Below are positions 55,065-63,520 of a stretch of 64,000 nt of DNA, one piece after another. The notes under the pieces are model-generated. The model worked only from the letters and a program-made list of their open reading frames with translations, was not told where the DNA came from and did not search any database. Position numbers and translations under genes: made by a program. Numbering within the stretch: the first letter of the stretch is position 1; every line of letters begins with the position of its first letter. Source of the stretch: JAWKWH01 sp963669415 (lineage in GTDB: Bacteria > Pseudomonadota > Alphaproteobacteria > Rhizobiales > Rhizobiaceae); NCBI GenBank assembly GCA_963669415.2, contig CAXXPS010000003.1, positions 1,364,001 to 1,428,000 on the forward strand, written 5' to 3'.

Positions 55065-55302
55065 CTGCGACCTCTGCGGATCGGCTGTAAACTCCGCCAT
55101 TCAAATTCTGGCGATGAATACTATCGCGGTCTGAAAAACGCATTCGTTCCAAATTGTCTTCTGCAAATCGATACGTGATGCGACTTCTATCAAGTGCAAG
55201 TCCGTCGATTGCAATACCAAAATGCAACAGGACATCACCGTTTGCGTCCCTCCACGATAAAATTGCTACCTGAGAAAAGCGCAATTTCTGATTTGCAACC
55301 AC
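55057..55302 (-). CDS. possible small gene coupled to the Gfo/Idh/MocA gene
   Basis: An open frame of about 81 codons (GTG start near 55302, stop 55057-55059) between the heme-membrane protein and the oxidoreductase. It ends NLNGGVYSRSAEVADA and overlaps the next start by eight bases, the same type of overlap seen at 27511. Composition looks coding (LLHFGIAIDGLALDR), but I recognise no family and its ribosome site is poor. It could be the remnant of a longer gene. Confidence 0.4.
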   Translation of the reverse strand: MVANQKLRFSQVAILSWRDANGDVLLHFGIAIDGLALDRSRITYRFAEDNLERMRFSDRDSIHRQNLNGGVYSRSAEVADA

Positions 55303-55316
55303 CAATCGCCGGGTGT

Positions 55317-55925
55317 TTATCGTGGGCGGTTCCGCAACGCCCATGCCCTCTTGCCGATCACAACTTTCGCCGTCGCCACAACGACAAACAGGCACAGTAC
55401 CGCCTTCGACAGGGTCTCCATCGTTCCCTCTATCAACCAGGCATGTACGACACTTCCTGTGACGGCAATCGTAACGAGCGCTGTGTGGCCCAGACGCCAA
55501 TTGCGGGGCCGGAGCGACAACCGATTTCGATACGCGGCCATGATTGCTGCTGCGAAAATCGCCCACATCGCGACAACACCCCACGCGGAAAACGGTGTCG
55601 GCGAGACAAACAGGAGAGCGTCAATCACATCCGGAGGACTGGTGATCCAGAGGGCCCCAACATGAACGATCACTGCCCCAACCAGCGTGCCGCCAACCAG
55701 GCGATGCACGCGCTTTGCATGTTGAACCGTCAGGCCCGGGAGGTAACCGCCTGCCAACAAAGGCTGCAGAAGCAGCAAAGCCATGGCGGCAACACCGGCA
55801 AACCCGCCGGTGATATAAATAGGATCGCGCCAGGCCAGCAATGGACTCATCGCGGCGGCGGCAAGCGCCACGCCCGGAGCGAGCAAAATGGCGATCCAGA
55901 TCAAGATCGAACGCGTTCGGCTCAT
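55317..55925 (-). CDS. ferric reductase-like transmembrane protein (heme b)
   Basis: A 202-residue protein with about six helices of the Ferric_reduct type. Histidines are paired at a spacing of 14 on two helices: H74/H88 (VHRLVGGTLVGAVIVH) and H147/H161 (GHTALVTIAVTGSVVH), the pattern of two b hemes. No flavin domain follows, as in MsrQ. It begins 21 bp after the stop of the Tat-exported intradiol-like gene, suggesting an electron-transfer pair. Confidence 0.82.
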   Translation of the reverse strand: MSRTRSILIWIAILLAPGVALAAAAMSPLLAWRDPIYITGGFAGVAAMALLLLQPLLAGGYLPGLTVQHAKRVHRLVGGTLVGAVIVHVGALWITSPPDVIDALLFVSPTPFSAWGVVAMWAIFAAAIMAAYRNRLSLRPRNWRLGHTALVTIAVTGSVVHAWLIEGTMETLSKAVLCLFVVVATAKVVIGKRAWALRNRPR

Positions 55926-55946
55926 GTCATGGCATGCGTGTTGGAA

Positions 55947-56435
55947 TCAGACCGGCTTTAAGACGAAGTGTGCGCTCAGGCTCTTGTCTCTTGAACTCCC
56001 CATCACTGGGCGAAGAAAGACAGTTTCAAACTCTCCGCTGTCATAGGCGAGATGACCGTGCGGTTGGCCGAATGCGGGAACAATCTGCGGCATTTCGAGG
56101 CGGAATTCTCCGTTGGCATCGGTGAGTGTGGCGCCATGGCTGTGGGGGTCCCGTTCATGGCCTTCCGTGGTGTGGGCCCAGATCTGGATACGCTGTCTGG
56201 CAAGCGGCAGCCCGTCGCCGGCACGGCGAACGGTACCCGACATCCAGAAACCGCCACCGCCGATCCGCTCAACGACCGGTGCGCCCGGTAGATAGTTGTT
56301 TGAGCCACCGCGCATTGACGGTGTCGGAGCAATATTCCCAGCCCGGGTGGGAACCAGAAGGCTGGAATACCCTGCCGCAACCGCGGCGCCACCCATTGCA
56401 AGCATGGTTCGGCGAGTAGGAAACAGGCTGGTCAT
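55947..56435 (-). CDS. Tat-exported intradiol dioxygenase-like protein lacking Tyr ligands
   Basis: A 162-residue secreted protein. Signal MTSLFPTRRTMLAMGGAAVA carries a twin arginine. The mature part has an intradiol/transthyretin-like beta core (VRRAGDGLPLARQRIQIWAH, TDANGEFRLEMPQIVP) and a HxH pair in GQPHGHLAY, but where the family has iron tyrosines it has GHERDPHSHG and PAFGQ. So it may bind another metal or be catalytically different. GAGAGGAGAT precedes the ATG at 56435. It is divergent from the GDPD gene. Confidence 0.72.
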   Translation of the reverse strand: MTSLFPTRRTMLAMGGAAVAAGYSSLLVPTRAGNIAPTPSMRGGSNNYLPGAPVVERIGGGGFWMSGTVRRAGDGLPLARQRIQIWAHTTEGHERDPHSHGATLTDANGEFRLEMPQIVPAFGQPHGHLAYDSGEFETVFLRPVMGSSRDKSLSAHFVLKPV

Positions 56436-56631
56436 TGGATATCTCCTCTCGGACGTATGTATAGCCACCGCCGCTGCAATCAAGGATGCGACACGCTTGA
56501 AAATATAGCGCAACTGCGATCAATTTCGATGTCACAAAATGGCGATTGCAGAATCGGAACGATCGAATGAGCGACCATAATGAATTGGATTGCACGCGCT
56601 TTCTTGCTCAACGCGCCAAAAGTGCCGTGCG

Positions 56632-57417
56632 ATGAAGGATATACTGCAATTGGCAGCGATGACCCTGGTCGACGCGTGGATGGCTGTGATTCCGAGAAGG
56701 AAGCCTGAGCGCGCTGTCCTGGAACGATGCAAGATCATCTCTCACCGCGGCGAGCACAACAGGAACACCATTCCGGAAAATTCGCTGGAAGCGTTTCGGA
56801 AAGCCAAAAAGGCCGGCGTGTGGGGGATTGAGGCGGACATTCGTTGGACCGCCGATCTGATCCCCGTGATCATCCACGATCCCGATACCCTTCGCGTTTT
56901 CGGGAAACAGGTCACCGTTGCCAACGTCGAGTTTGCTGAACTACGCAGTCGAGTACCGGAAGTTCCTTCGCTCGCTGAACTGATCGACGAGTTTGGCCAC
57001 AACACCCACCTGATGCTGGAGTTGAAGCAGGAAAATTTCCCCCAGCTTGAGCGGCAAAAGCAGTTGTTAAACCAGCACCTCTCCGGCCTGTCGCCGCGGC
57101 GCGATTACCACATCCTGGCTTTGGACACCTCGCTGTTTGAGACGTTCGACATCCAGCCAAGGAATTGCTGCCTGTCGGTGGCATTGGCCAATTCCAGAAC
57201 CATGAGCAGATTGACGCTGCCCTTCGACTATGGCGGCCTGACCGGCCATTACCTTTTGCTGAACGACCGGATCAAGCGGAGGCACGAAGATGCCGGCCAA
57301 AAAATCGGGACCGGGTTCATTCGCAGCCGCAACAGCCTGTATCGTGAGTTAAACCGAGGCATCGAGTGGATTTTCAGCAACGATGCCGCTCGCCTGCAGG
57401 GATTCCTCGAACGGTAG
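56632..57417 (+). CDS. glycerophosphodiester phosphodiesterase family protein
   Basis: A 261-residue TIM-barrel phosphodiesterase: ISHRGEHNRNTIPENSLEAF with the HRG and PEN signature, GIEADIRWTADLIPVIIHDP holding the metal acids, and LMLELKQENF. An N-terminal hydrophobic stretch (LAAMTLVDAWMAVI) may be membrane-associated. ATG at 56632; a TTG at 56590 is possible. Substrate likely glycerophosphodiesters. It is a single gene. Confidence 0.85.
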   Translation: MKDILQLAAMTLVDAWMAVIPRRKPERAVLERCKIISHRGEHNRNTIPENSLEAFRKAKKAGVWGIEADIRWTADLIPVIIHDPDTLRVFGKQVTVANVEFAELRSRVPEVPSLAELIDEFGHNTHLMLELKQENFPQLERQKQLLNQHLSGLSPRRDYHILALDTSLFETFDIQPRNCCLSVALANSRTMSRLTLPFDYGGLTGHYLLLNDRIKRRHEDAGQKIGTGFIRSRNSLYRELNRGIEWIFSNDAARLQGFLER

Positions 57418-57590
57418 GTCGTGAATGCCGGAAGGCGATACATTCAGCGAACTTGCCCGCCAAACAGATTTATACGGGCTTCCCGCGCCCTGCCCTTAAC
57501 CACTGATCTGGATTTCTTCTATTGTCAGCGGATATGTTCGCTCTAACATCTTCTCAGAATCGGAACTTTTTCCAAACATCTGGTGCAAAC

Positions 57591-58415
57591 ATGATCAGAT
57601 TTTTCTGTCTTTTCGTCGCGTTCCTGGTCTCACAACAGGTCCGTGGCGATGAATTGCCCATATTCGACGCGCACATTCATTACAGTCATGACGCCGTGAC
57701 GCTTGTCCCGCCCGATGAGGCGGTAAAGGCTCTGCGGAAGGCCGGATTGCGCAAGGCACTGGTTTCCAGTTCCGACGACAACGGCACCCAGCTTTTGCTG
57801 GCAGCGGCTCCCGACCTGATCGTCCCGTCATTGCGGCCCTATCGCCGGCGTGGAGAAATCTCAACATGGATGCATGACCCGTCGGTTATCGATTATGTCG
57901 AGACCAATCTGGCGAAGAACACCTATTTTGCCATCGGGGAATTTCATGCCTACGGGGACGACATCAAGACTCCGGTCATTCAACGCATCATCGAATTGGC
58001 GAAGGAGCACAGTTTGCTGCTGCACGCGCATTCGGATGCCGAAGCGATCGACTTGATCTTTGAGACCTATCCCGATGCCCTTGTGCTGTGGGCGCATTCC
58101 GGATTCAACAGACCGGAGGAAGTTCAGGAAGTCCTGGCAAGACACGACAATCTCTGGGCCGATCTGGCTTTTCGCAGTGAACAATCGAGCGGTGGAAAAG
58201 TCTCGGAAGACTGGCTGCCTGTCTTCAAGTCATTTCCGGACCGGTTCATGGTCGGTACCGACACTTTCGCGCCGGAGCGTTGGTACTACGTCGAAGATCA
58301 CGCAAATTTCAGCCGCGAATGGATATCCAGTCTGCCTGAAGAGCTGATCGAACGCATCGCATATCGAAATGCGGAAGACATGATCGGCCGAGTAGAGAAA
58401 AGGAAATCGAAATGA
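57591..58415 (+). CDS. exported amidohydrolase-family (metal-dependent TIM-barrel) protein
   Basis: A 274-residue protein with signal MIRFFCLFVAFLVSQQV. The mature part has FDAHIHYSHDAV (HxH metal motif), IGEFHAYGDDI, LLHAHSDAEAIDLIF, VLWAHSGFNRPEEV and VGTDTFAPERW, the histidines and the final Asp of the Amidohydro_2 type. Start at 57591 gives a clean signal peptide; an upstream ATG at 57522 does not. Its stop overlaps the next start (ATGA), making it first of a three-gene export operon. Confidence 0.85.
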   Translation: MIRFFCLFVAFLVSQQVRGDELPIFDAHIHYSHDAVTLVPPDEAVKALRKAGLRKALVSSSDDNGTQLLLAAAPDLIVPSLRPYRRRGEISTWMHDPSVIDYVETNLAKNTYFAIGEFHAYGDDIKTPVIQRIIELAKEHSLLLHAHSDAEAIDLIFETYPDALVLWAHSGFNRPEEVQEVLARHDNLWADLAFRSEQSSGGKVSEDWLPVFKSFPDRFMVGTDTFAPERWYYVEDHANFSREWISSLPEELIERIAYRNAEDMIGRVEKRKSK

Positions 58416-58828
58416 GCCGGCTTGCCGTTTCGTTGTTTCTGGTATTTGGGCTCGGCGCCTGGAGCCAGGTGCTTGCAAACGAAAATTGCCCACCGGGGGC
58501 CGGAATTGAAATGTCCGGTGGCCCGGATGCATCGTGGACGATAAACGTTCGGTTTGATCCCGAAGAAGTCCCTTTGAACAGGCCATTTAATGCAGACGTT
58601 ACTGTCTGTTCCCAATCAGAAGCACCGCCAGACCGGATTACTGTGGACGCAACCATGCCGGCGCACAAACACGGCATGAACTACGATCCAAAGATGGTGA
58701 AGATCGATGACCGCCATTATGAGATCGAGGACCTTCTGTTTCACATGCCCGGGGTCTGGCGGTTGGAAGTGACCGCATACGGGGATGACAAGCCGCATCG
58801 TTTTACCCACGAACTGAACGTTCAATGA
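58412..58828 (+). CDS. YtkA-like exported protein
   Basis: A 138-residue protein with signal MSRLAVSLFLVFGLGAWSQV and a beta-sandwich YtkA-like domain: LNRPFNADVTVCSQSEAPP, MPAHKHGMNYDP and FHMPGVWRLEVTAYGDD. The MPAHKHGM segment, rich in His and Met, resembles copper-handling YtkA/FixH domains, though copper binding is not shown. ATGA overlaps link it to the amidohydrolase before and the peroxidase after. Confidence 0.8.
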   Translation: MSRLAVSLFLVFGLGAWSQVLANENCPPGAGIEMSGGPDASWTINVRFDPEEVPLNRPFNADVTVCSQSEAPPDRITVDATMPAHKHGMNYDPKMVKIDDRHYEIEDLLFHMPGVWRLEVTAYGDDKPHRFTHELNVQ

Positions 58829-59982
58829 CCCCGCTCAAGGTCGCACTCGCCGCGTGCGTTTCGCTACTTTTGACAAACTTCAATACGGCCATGGCCGACA
58901 ATGCGACAGATCTCCGGCTGAGCGATGACGAGATCGCCGAAATCGTTCGGCATGGGCCCTGGCCGGCCGTCGAAAATGCTGATCCGAGCAACCGTGCATC
59001 AGGCAAACCATCTGCCATTGAACTGGGTGAGTTGCTGTTCTTTGACACCCGCCTTTCTGCAGATGGGCAAATCGCATGCGGAACCTGTCATGACCCCGCT
59101 CTTGGCTGGACGGATGGAAAAGCTCGAGCAGGCGGACTTGCGCGGCTCGATCGCAACACCCAATCGCTGTTCAATGTGTCCGGCAACCGTTGGTTCGGCT
59201 GGGACGGCCGCAATGACAGTCTTTGGATGCACAGTATCGGACCCATCCTCGACAAAAGGGAAATGGGCGCGACGCCGGACATGATCGCGGCCACTGTTCG
59301 CAATGACCGCGACCTGAATAGACGATACACCGAGGTTTTTGGCATCCCACCTGAAAACCGGGAAGCGCTGGACCTGGTGGTCGATGTGGCGAAATCCATG
59401 GCCGCGTTCCAGGAAACGATTTCTACCGGCCGAACACCCTTCGACGAATTTCGCGATGCGCTGGCGCGTGAAGATTATGCGGCGGCTCTCGAATACCCAG
59501 CTTCTGCCCGGCGGGGAGCGTCGTTGTTCGTTGGAGAAGGCCAATGCAATCTCTGTCACATCGGTCCCCGGTTTACCAATGACGAGTTTGACGATGCCGG
59601 TGTGCCCTATTTCACAGGACCAGGCCAGGTGGATCGTGGGCGGTTCAAAGGTATTCAGGATCTGAAGGCGTCGCCGTTCAATCTGCTGGGGCAATACAAT
59701 GACAAGCCCGGGGAAGCCACCGGCTGGGCTACAGCCCGGGTCGCGCAAACGCATCGAACATTTGGCCAGTTCAAGGTGCCTTCGCTGCGCCAGTTGACCG
59801 AGACCGCGCCGTATATGCACAACGGATCATTTGAAACATTGCGCGATGTCGTCGACCACTACTCAAATATCGATCTGGACCGGATCCACAGCGACGGCGT
59901 TCTGGTTCTCAGGCCGCTGAATTTGACCGAGCAGGAAAGCGAAGACCTGGTTGCATTTCTGAGATCCCTGTCGACACAATGA
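58825..59982 (+). CDS. di-heme cytochrome c peroxidase/MauG family protein
   Basis: A 385-residue exported di-heme protein. Signal at 5-24, heme sites CGTCH (85-89) and CNLCH (241-245), the GWDGRNDSLW loop, the IGPRFTNDEFDD region, and the C-terminal LRQLTETAPYMHNGSFETLR. Bacterial CCP reduces peroxide; MauG/MbnH relatives instead oxidise protein side chains. The YtkA-like protein encoded just upstream could be its target. ATG overlaps the previous stop. Confidence 0.92.
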   Translation: MTPLKVALAACVSLLLTNFNTAMADNATDLRLSDDEIAEIVRHGPWPAVENADPSNRASGKPSAIELGELLFFDTRLSADGQIACGTCHDPALGWTDGKARAGGLARLDRNTQSLFNVSGNRWFGWDGRNDSLWMHSIGPILDKREMGATPDMIAATVRNDRDLNRRYTEVFGIPPENREALDLVVDVAKSMAAFQETISTGRTPFDEFRDALAREDYAAALEYPASARRGASLFVGEGQCNLCHIGPRFTNDEFDDAGVPYFTGPGQVDRGRFKGIQDLKASPFNLLGQYNDKPGEATGWATARVAQTHRTFGQFKVPSLRQLTETAPYMHNGSFETLRDVVDHYSNIDLDRIHSDGVLVLRPLNLTEQESEDLVAFLRSLSTQ

Positions 59983-60063
59983 TCGGAGAGGTAATTGCCG
60001 GGTTTGTATTCGAGTTTGCGGTCGTTCAGCTTGACACAGCGCGTGTCATGTGAAACTTTTCTT

Positions 60064-60079
60064 GTAACTGTTTAGTTAC
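60064..60079. promoter_or_regulatory. perfect 16-bp palindrome GTAACTGTTTAGTTAC
   Basis: A 6-4-6 inverted repeat ending eight bases before the GMC oxidoreductase ATG. The form resembles TetR-family operators. No TetR gene is present in the window, so the regulator would act in trans. Confidence 0.6.
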
Positions 60080-60087
60080 TAACGGCG

Positions 60088-61755
60088 ATGAGCAGGTCGG
60101 CTACCTTGGATCAGTACGATTACATTATTACTGGTGCCGGGTCGGCAGGCTGCGTATTGGCCAACAGACTGACTGAGGATGACAGCGTCTCGGTCCTGGT
60201 ACTGGAAGCCGGCGGAGAGGATAGCAACCTGCTCTTCCACTGGCCCGCAGGCTTCGCCAAGATGACCAAGGGTATTGCCTCGTGGGGTTGGGAAACCGTC
60301 CCTCAACGCAACATGAACGACCGGGTGCTTTGGTACACACAGGCCAAGGTGGTCGGTGGTGGCAGCTCGATCAATGCTCAGGTCTACACACGAGGCAACG
60401 CCGTCGACTATGATGCCTGGCGAGACAAGGCGGGCTGCGAAGGATGGAGCTACCGCGAGGTCCTGCCCTACTTCAAAAGAGCCGAAGGAAATCAGGTTTT
60501 TGACGATGATTTCCACGGCAGTGAAGGGCCGCTGGGTGTTTCGCAGCCGGTTGCTGCCCTGCCGGTAGCCTGGGCCTTCATCCGCGCTGCGCAGCAATAC
60601 GGGATGCCTTACAATCCGGACTTTAATGGTGCGCGTCAGGCCGGTTGCGGATTTTACCAGGTCACTCAGCGCGATGCGCGGCGCTCTTCGGCGGCAACCG
60701 CATTTCTGCGTCCGGCAATGAAACGGAAAAACCTGACGGTGGTCACCGGCGCCCAGGCGCTGAAGATAAATGTCGAAAATGGTAGAGCGGTTGGTGTCGA
60801 GTACGCAGTCGGCAATAGGGTGACCAGGGCCCGTGCCGAGCGTGAAGTACTGGTGACATCAGGCGCTATCGGCTCGCCCCGCCTGTTACTGTTGTCGGGA
60901 ATTGGCCCCGCCGACCACCTGAAATCAAGTGGCCTGGAGGTCGTTCACGACCTGCCCGGTGTCGGCGAGAATCTTCATGATCATCTCGATCTGTTTGCAA
61001 TTGCAGAATGTTCGGGACGGCACTCCTACGACCACTACGGCAAATGGTACCATGCCGCCCGCGCCGGACTGCAATACATGATGTTCAAAACCGGTCCGGT
61101 GGCTTCCAGCCTGTTTGAGACCGGGGCATTTTGGCGTTCCGAGGCCGGAGATGGTGCGTGCGACCTGCAGTTCCATTTTGGTCAAGGTTCGGGCATTGAG
61201 GCCGGTGTTGCGGCGATGCCGCAAGGCGGCGTGACGCTGAATGCAGCCTATATGCGTCCGAAATCACGTGGAACAGTTCGCCTGAAAAGCGCAGATCCCG
61301 CTGAATCTCCGTTGATCGATCCGAACTACTGGCAAGAACCGGAAGACCGCAAAAGACATATTGAGGGGCTGAAAATCGCCCGCGATATTTTGCGCCAACC
61401 CGCGCTTGCACCCTTTCTGATCGCCGAACGGCTGCCAGGACCTGATGTTCGGACGGATGAAGATTTGTTCGAATATGCATGCGCCCATGCCAAGACGCAG
61501 CATCATCCGGTCGGAACCTGCAAGATGGGAAACGACGCCATGGCCGTTGTTGACCCGCGGCTGAAAGTTCACGGCATTGAAGGGCTAAGGGTCTGCGATT
61601 CATCGATCATGCCGATCATCAACTCATCCAACACAAATGCGCCGACGATCATGATTGGTGAGAAGGCGTCGGACATGGTCCGGGAACTGCCCGCTCTGGC
61701 GCCAACGATCTTCGAGCACGAGCGAAACGAACCGCGAAAAAGAACGTTCGCGTAG
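60088..61755 (+). CDS. GMC family FAD oxidoreductase (choline dehydrogenase-like)
   Basis: A 555-residue FAD alcohol dehydrogenase: YIITGAGSAGCVLANRL at the N-terminus, GMC signature KVVGGGSSINAQVYTRG, the second signature TSGAIGSPRLLLLSGIG, catalytic His in QHHPVGTCKMG and Asn/His region NSSNTNAPTIMIGEKAS. Similar in size to BetA and polyethylene-glycol/alcohol dehydrogenases; choline is not assured since betB/betI are absent. Preceded by a perfect palindrome. Confidence 0.9.
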   Translation: MSRSATLDQYDYIITGAGSAGCVLANRLTEDDSVSVLVLEAGGEDSNLLFHWPAGFAKMTKGIASWGWETVPQRNMNDRVLWYTQAKVVGGGSSINAQVYTRGNAVDYDAWRDKAGCEGWSYREVLPYFKRAEGNQVFDDDFHGSEGPLGVSQPVAALPVAWAFIRAAQQYGMPYNPDFNGARQAGCGFYQVTQRDARRSSAATAFLRPAMKRKNLTVVTGAQALKINVENGRAVGVEYAVGNRVTRARAEREVLVTSGAIGSPRLLLLSGIGPADHLKSSGLEVVHDLPGVGENLHDHLDLFAIAECSGRHSYDHYGKWYHAARAGLQYMMFKTGPVASSLFETGAFWRSEAGDGACDLQFHFGQGSGIEAGVAAMPQGGVTLNAAYMRPKSRGTVRLKSADPAESPLIDPNYWQEPEDRKRHIEGLKIARDILRQPALAPFLIAERLPGPDVRTDEDLFEYACAHAKTQHHPVGTCKMGNDAMAVVDPRLKVHGIEGLRVCDSSIMPIINSSNTNAPTIMIGEKASDMVRELPALAPTIFEHERNEPRKRTFA

Positions 61756-61832
61756 ACGCAACAGCGAGGTCACATGTTCAGGTCGTTCAGACCGCTTCCA
61801 GGTCAGAATTCAACCGCATTGATCATCGCAAG

Positions 61833-62657
61833 TCACTGCTGATCGATTTCCGCCTGGATTTCATTCATCGCCCTGACCATCGCTTCGCGAAATTCGACCT
61901 TCCCATAAAGGTCATTATGGCCGGCACCGGCGACTGTGACGTCCACTACGAGATTGGGGATTACCCGACGAACGATTTGAGTTCTCTGTGGCGGAATAAT
62001 TGTATCAAGCTGCGCGGCGATCACGGCTGTAGGCGCAGTAACGCTTTGAATATCTACGAAGGTATCCGTCCTGTGCCGGAGAAACCACTTAACCGGCAGC
62101 CAGGGATAATGTTGGCTTGCAAGCGCCTCCAACGAGTCAAATGGGCTGACCAATATCAAGCCTGCGAGAGGACGCTTGCTTGCCATATGCGCCGCGACCG
62201 CGGAGCCGATACTGAAACCCACGGCGACAATTCTTTCGGAGCCAACCGTCTTCTGGACATGGTCGTAAATCAGCAGGGAATCGGACAACAAGCGGTCAGC
62301 TGAGGGCTTTCCTGCACTTTCTCCGTAACCACGATAGTGAAATACAATCACTTCGTTTTCCGGATACAAGCCATGAAGAAACTCGGCTGTGTTTTGGGCC
62401 TGCCAGGCATTCCCACCAAACCCGATCAGGATCGGCGTGTTGGCATCTGCCTTGTTCGCCGGCTTGACCCGCATCCCCACCAGTCGAACATTCTGCGGAG
62501 CGTTTACTTCCAGATAGGTTGCCGCATCGGGCAACCCGGGTTTGCTGTCTCCTGCCAGACGCGCCGGAAACAGCAAGTGCGTCTGCAGCAGATACATCAG
62601 CGCAACGACGCCTGCATAAACCGCCACCGCGCCCAATAAAAACTTCGTCAACCACAT
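61833..62657 (-). CDS. membrane-anchored alpha/beta hydrolase (BEM46-like)
   Basis: A 274-residue hydrolase with an N-terminal helix (FLLGAVAVYAGVVALMYLLQ), then PILIGFGGNAWQAQNTAEFL, VFHYRGYGES, the nucleophile elbow GFSIGS, and the catalytic Asp/His in AQLDTIIPP and AGHNDLYG. ATG at 62657; in-frame codons upstream to 62900 run through a dispersed repeat and are discounted. The substrate is unknown; a lipid or ester of the periplasmic face is plausible. Confidence 0.83.
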   Translation of the reverse strand: MWLTKFLLGAVAVYAGVVALMYLLQTHLLFPARLAGDSKPGLPDAATYLEVNAPQNVRLVGMRVKPANKADANTPILIGFGGNAWQAQNTAEFLHGLYPENEVIVFHYRGYGESAGKPSADRLLSDSLLIYDHVQKTVGSERIVAVGFSIGSAVAAHMASKRPLAGLILVSPFDSLEALASQHYPWLPVKWFLRHRTDTFVDIQSVTAPTAVIAAQLDTIIPPQRTQIVRRVIPNLVVDVTVAGAGHNDLYGKVEFREAMVRAMNEIQAEIDQQ

Positions 62658-63076
62658 CTTCTGTCGAATAGTAGAGCGTAACCGGTTTAAATGGAATCGT
62701 TTGAACGCAGGTAATTTGTGATCTGGCGAGGCGCACAAGCCGGCCACCACCTGCACGATGCAGCTCCGTTTGACGGCGGACTTCCATCCCACCCACAAGC
62801 CGCCGGGACGTTCAACACAACATGGATCTTCCCGTCCGGTTCGTTTGCGCGCGCCGTGCAGGCCGGCGTCAAATGCCCGTGTCACCAAGACGGTTGGCAA
62901 TGATGGGTAAATTGCAAGTATATTACACTATACTAATGTATACCATACCTTCAAATTGAGGGTTTTATTTGTCTAAAATTTCGTTAATTACGAGATATGT
63001 AACTGGAATGCGGTTAGATGAGATGATTATATTCACTAAGCAGTGAATGGATAAGTATATTGTTGATTTCTAATGA
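62658..63076. other. intergenic region with dispersed-repeat copy and AT-rich segment
   Basis: Contains the second copy (62672-62734) of the 63-bp repeat found at 18677-18739, 48 of 63 bases identical without gaps and in the same orientation, 15 bases from the hydrolase ATG. From about 62905 to 63075 the sequence is strongly AT-rich, unlike its neighbours, and may hold the promoter for the rightward genes. No RNA gene is recognised. Confidence 0.6.
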
Positions 63077-63520
63077 ATGCACCGGTTGTTATTATTACGA
63101 ACGGAAATCTGGATTAAGGGTAGAGATATGTCAGCCGGGGGGATGACAATTGCGGGCGTTGCACCTCGCGCAAGGATTTCATGGAACCCGGTTTCGCGGC
63201 GCTCAGGCGTTGCGTCCAGGTTTTCTGCGCTTGCCACATTCGGCGCGCGTCTTCTTTTCCAGTCCCTTTTTGTCTCAACCTTATTTGCCCCGGCGGTTTT
63301 TAGCCCGGCGGTTTTTAGCCCGGCCCAGGCGTCACCATCGATGAACCCCGCAGGCGCAAACCGTAAAAGCGCAAACCGTAAAAGCGCAGACTGCCAAATT
63401 GCGAACCCCGAAGTCAGGTCAGCGGCCCGTTCGGCGCCCTGCCCAAACCCGATCTTTCAATCCCATCAAAGATGCCTCCCGCACAAACCCTGCGCGATGA
63501 CCTTGGAGACAATCCTGTGA
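63077..63520 (+). CDS. hypothetical small protein with internal repeats
   Basis: An open frame of 147 residues (an ATG at 63129 is an alternative start). It has a hydrophobic segment (LLFQSLFVSTLFAPAVFSPA) ending like a signal peptide near AQAS, and two pairs of tandem 15-bp repeats: 63292-63321 (giving PAVFS twice) and 63354-63383 (giving ANRKS twice). Its stop overlaps a GTG that opens the next frame (GTGA). No family recognised; whether it is translated is uncertain. Confidence 0.4.
   Translation: MHRLLLLRTEIWIKGRDMSAGGMTIAGVAPRARISWNPVSRRSGVASRFSALATFGARLLFQSLFVSTLFAPAVFSPAVFSPAQASPSMNPAGANRKSANRKSADCQIANPEVRSAARSAPCPNPIFQSHQRCLPHKPCAMTLETIL

Noticed and set aside
62658..62900. 81-residue N-terminal extension of the alpha/beta hydrolase
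   Set aside because: It is translated repeat and intergenic sequence; the membrane anchor begins at the 62657 ATG.
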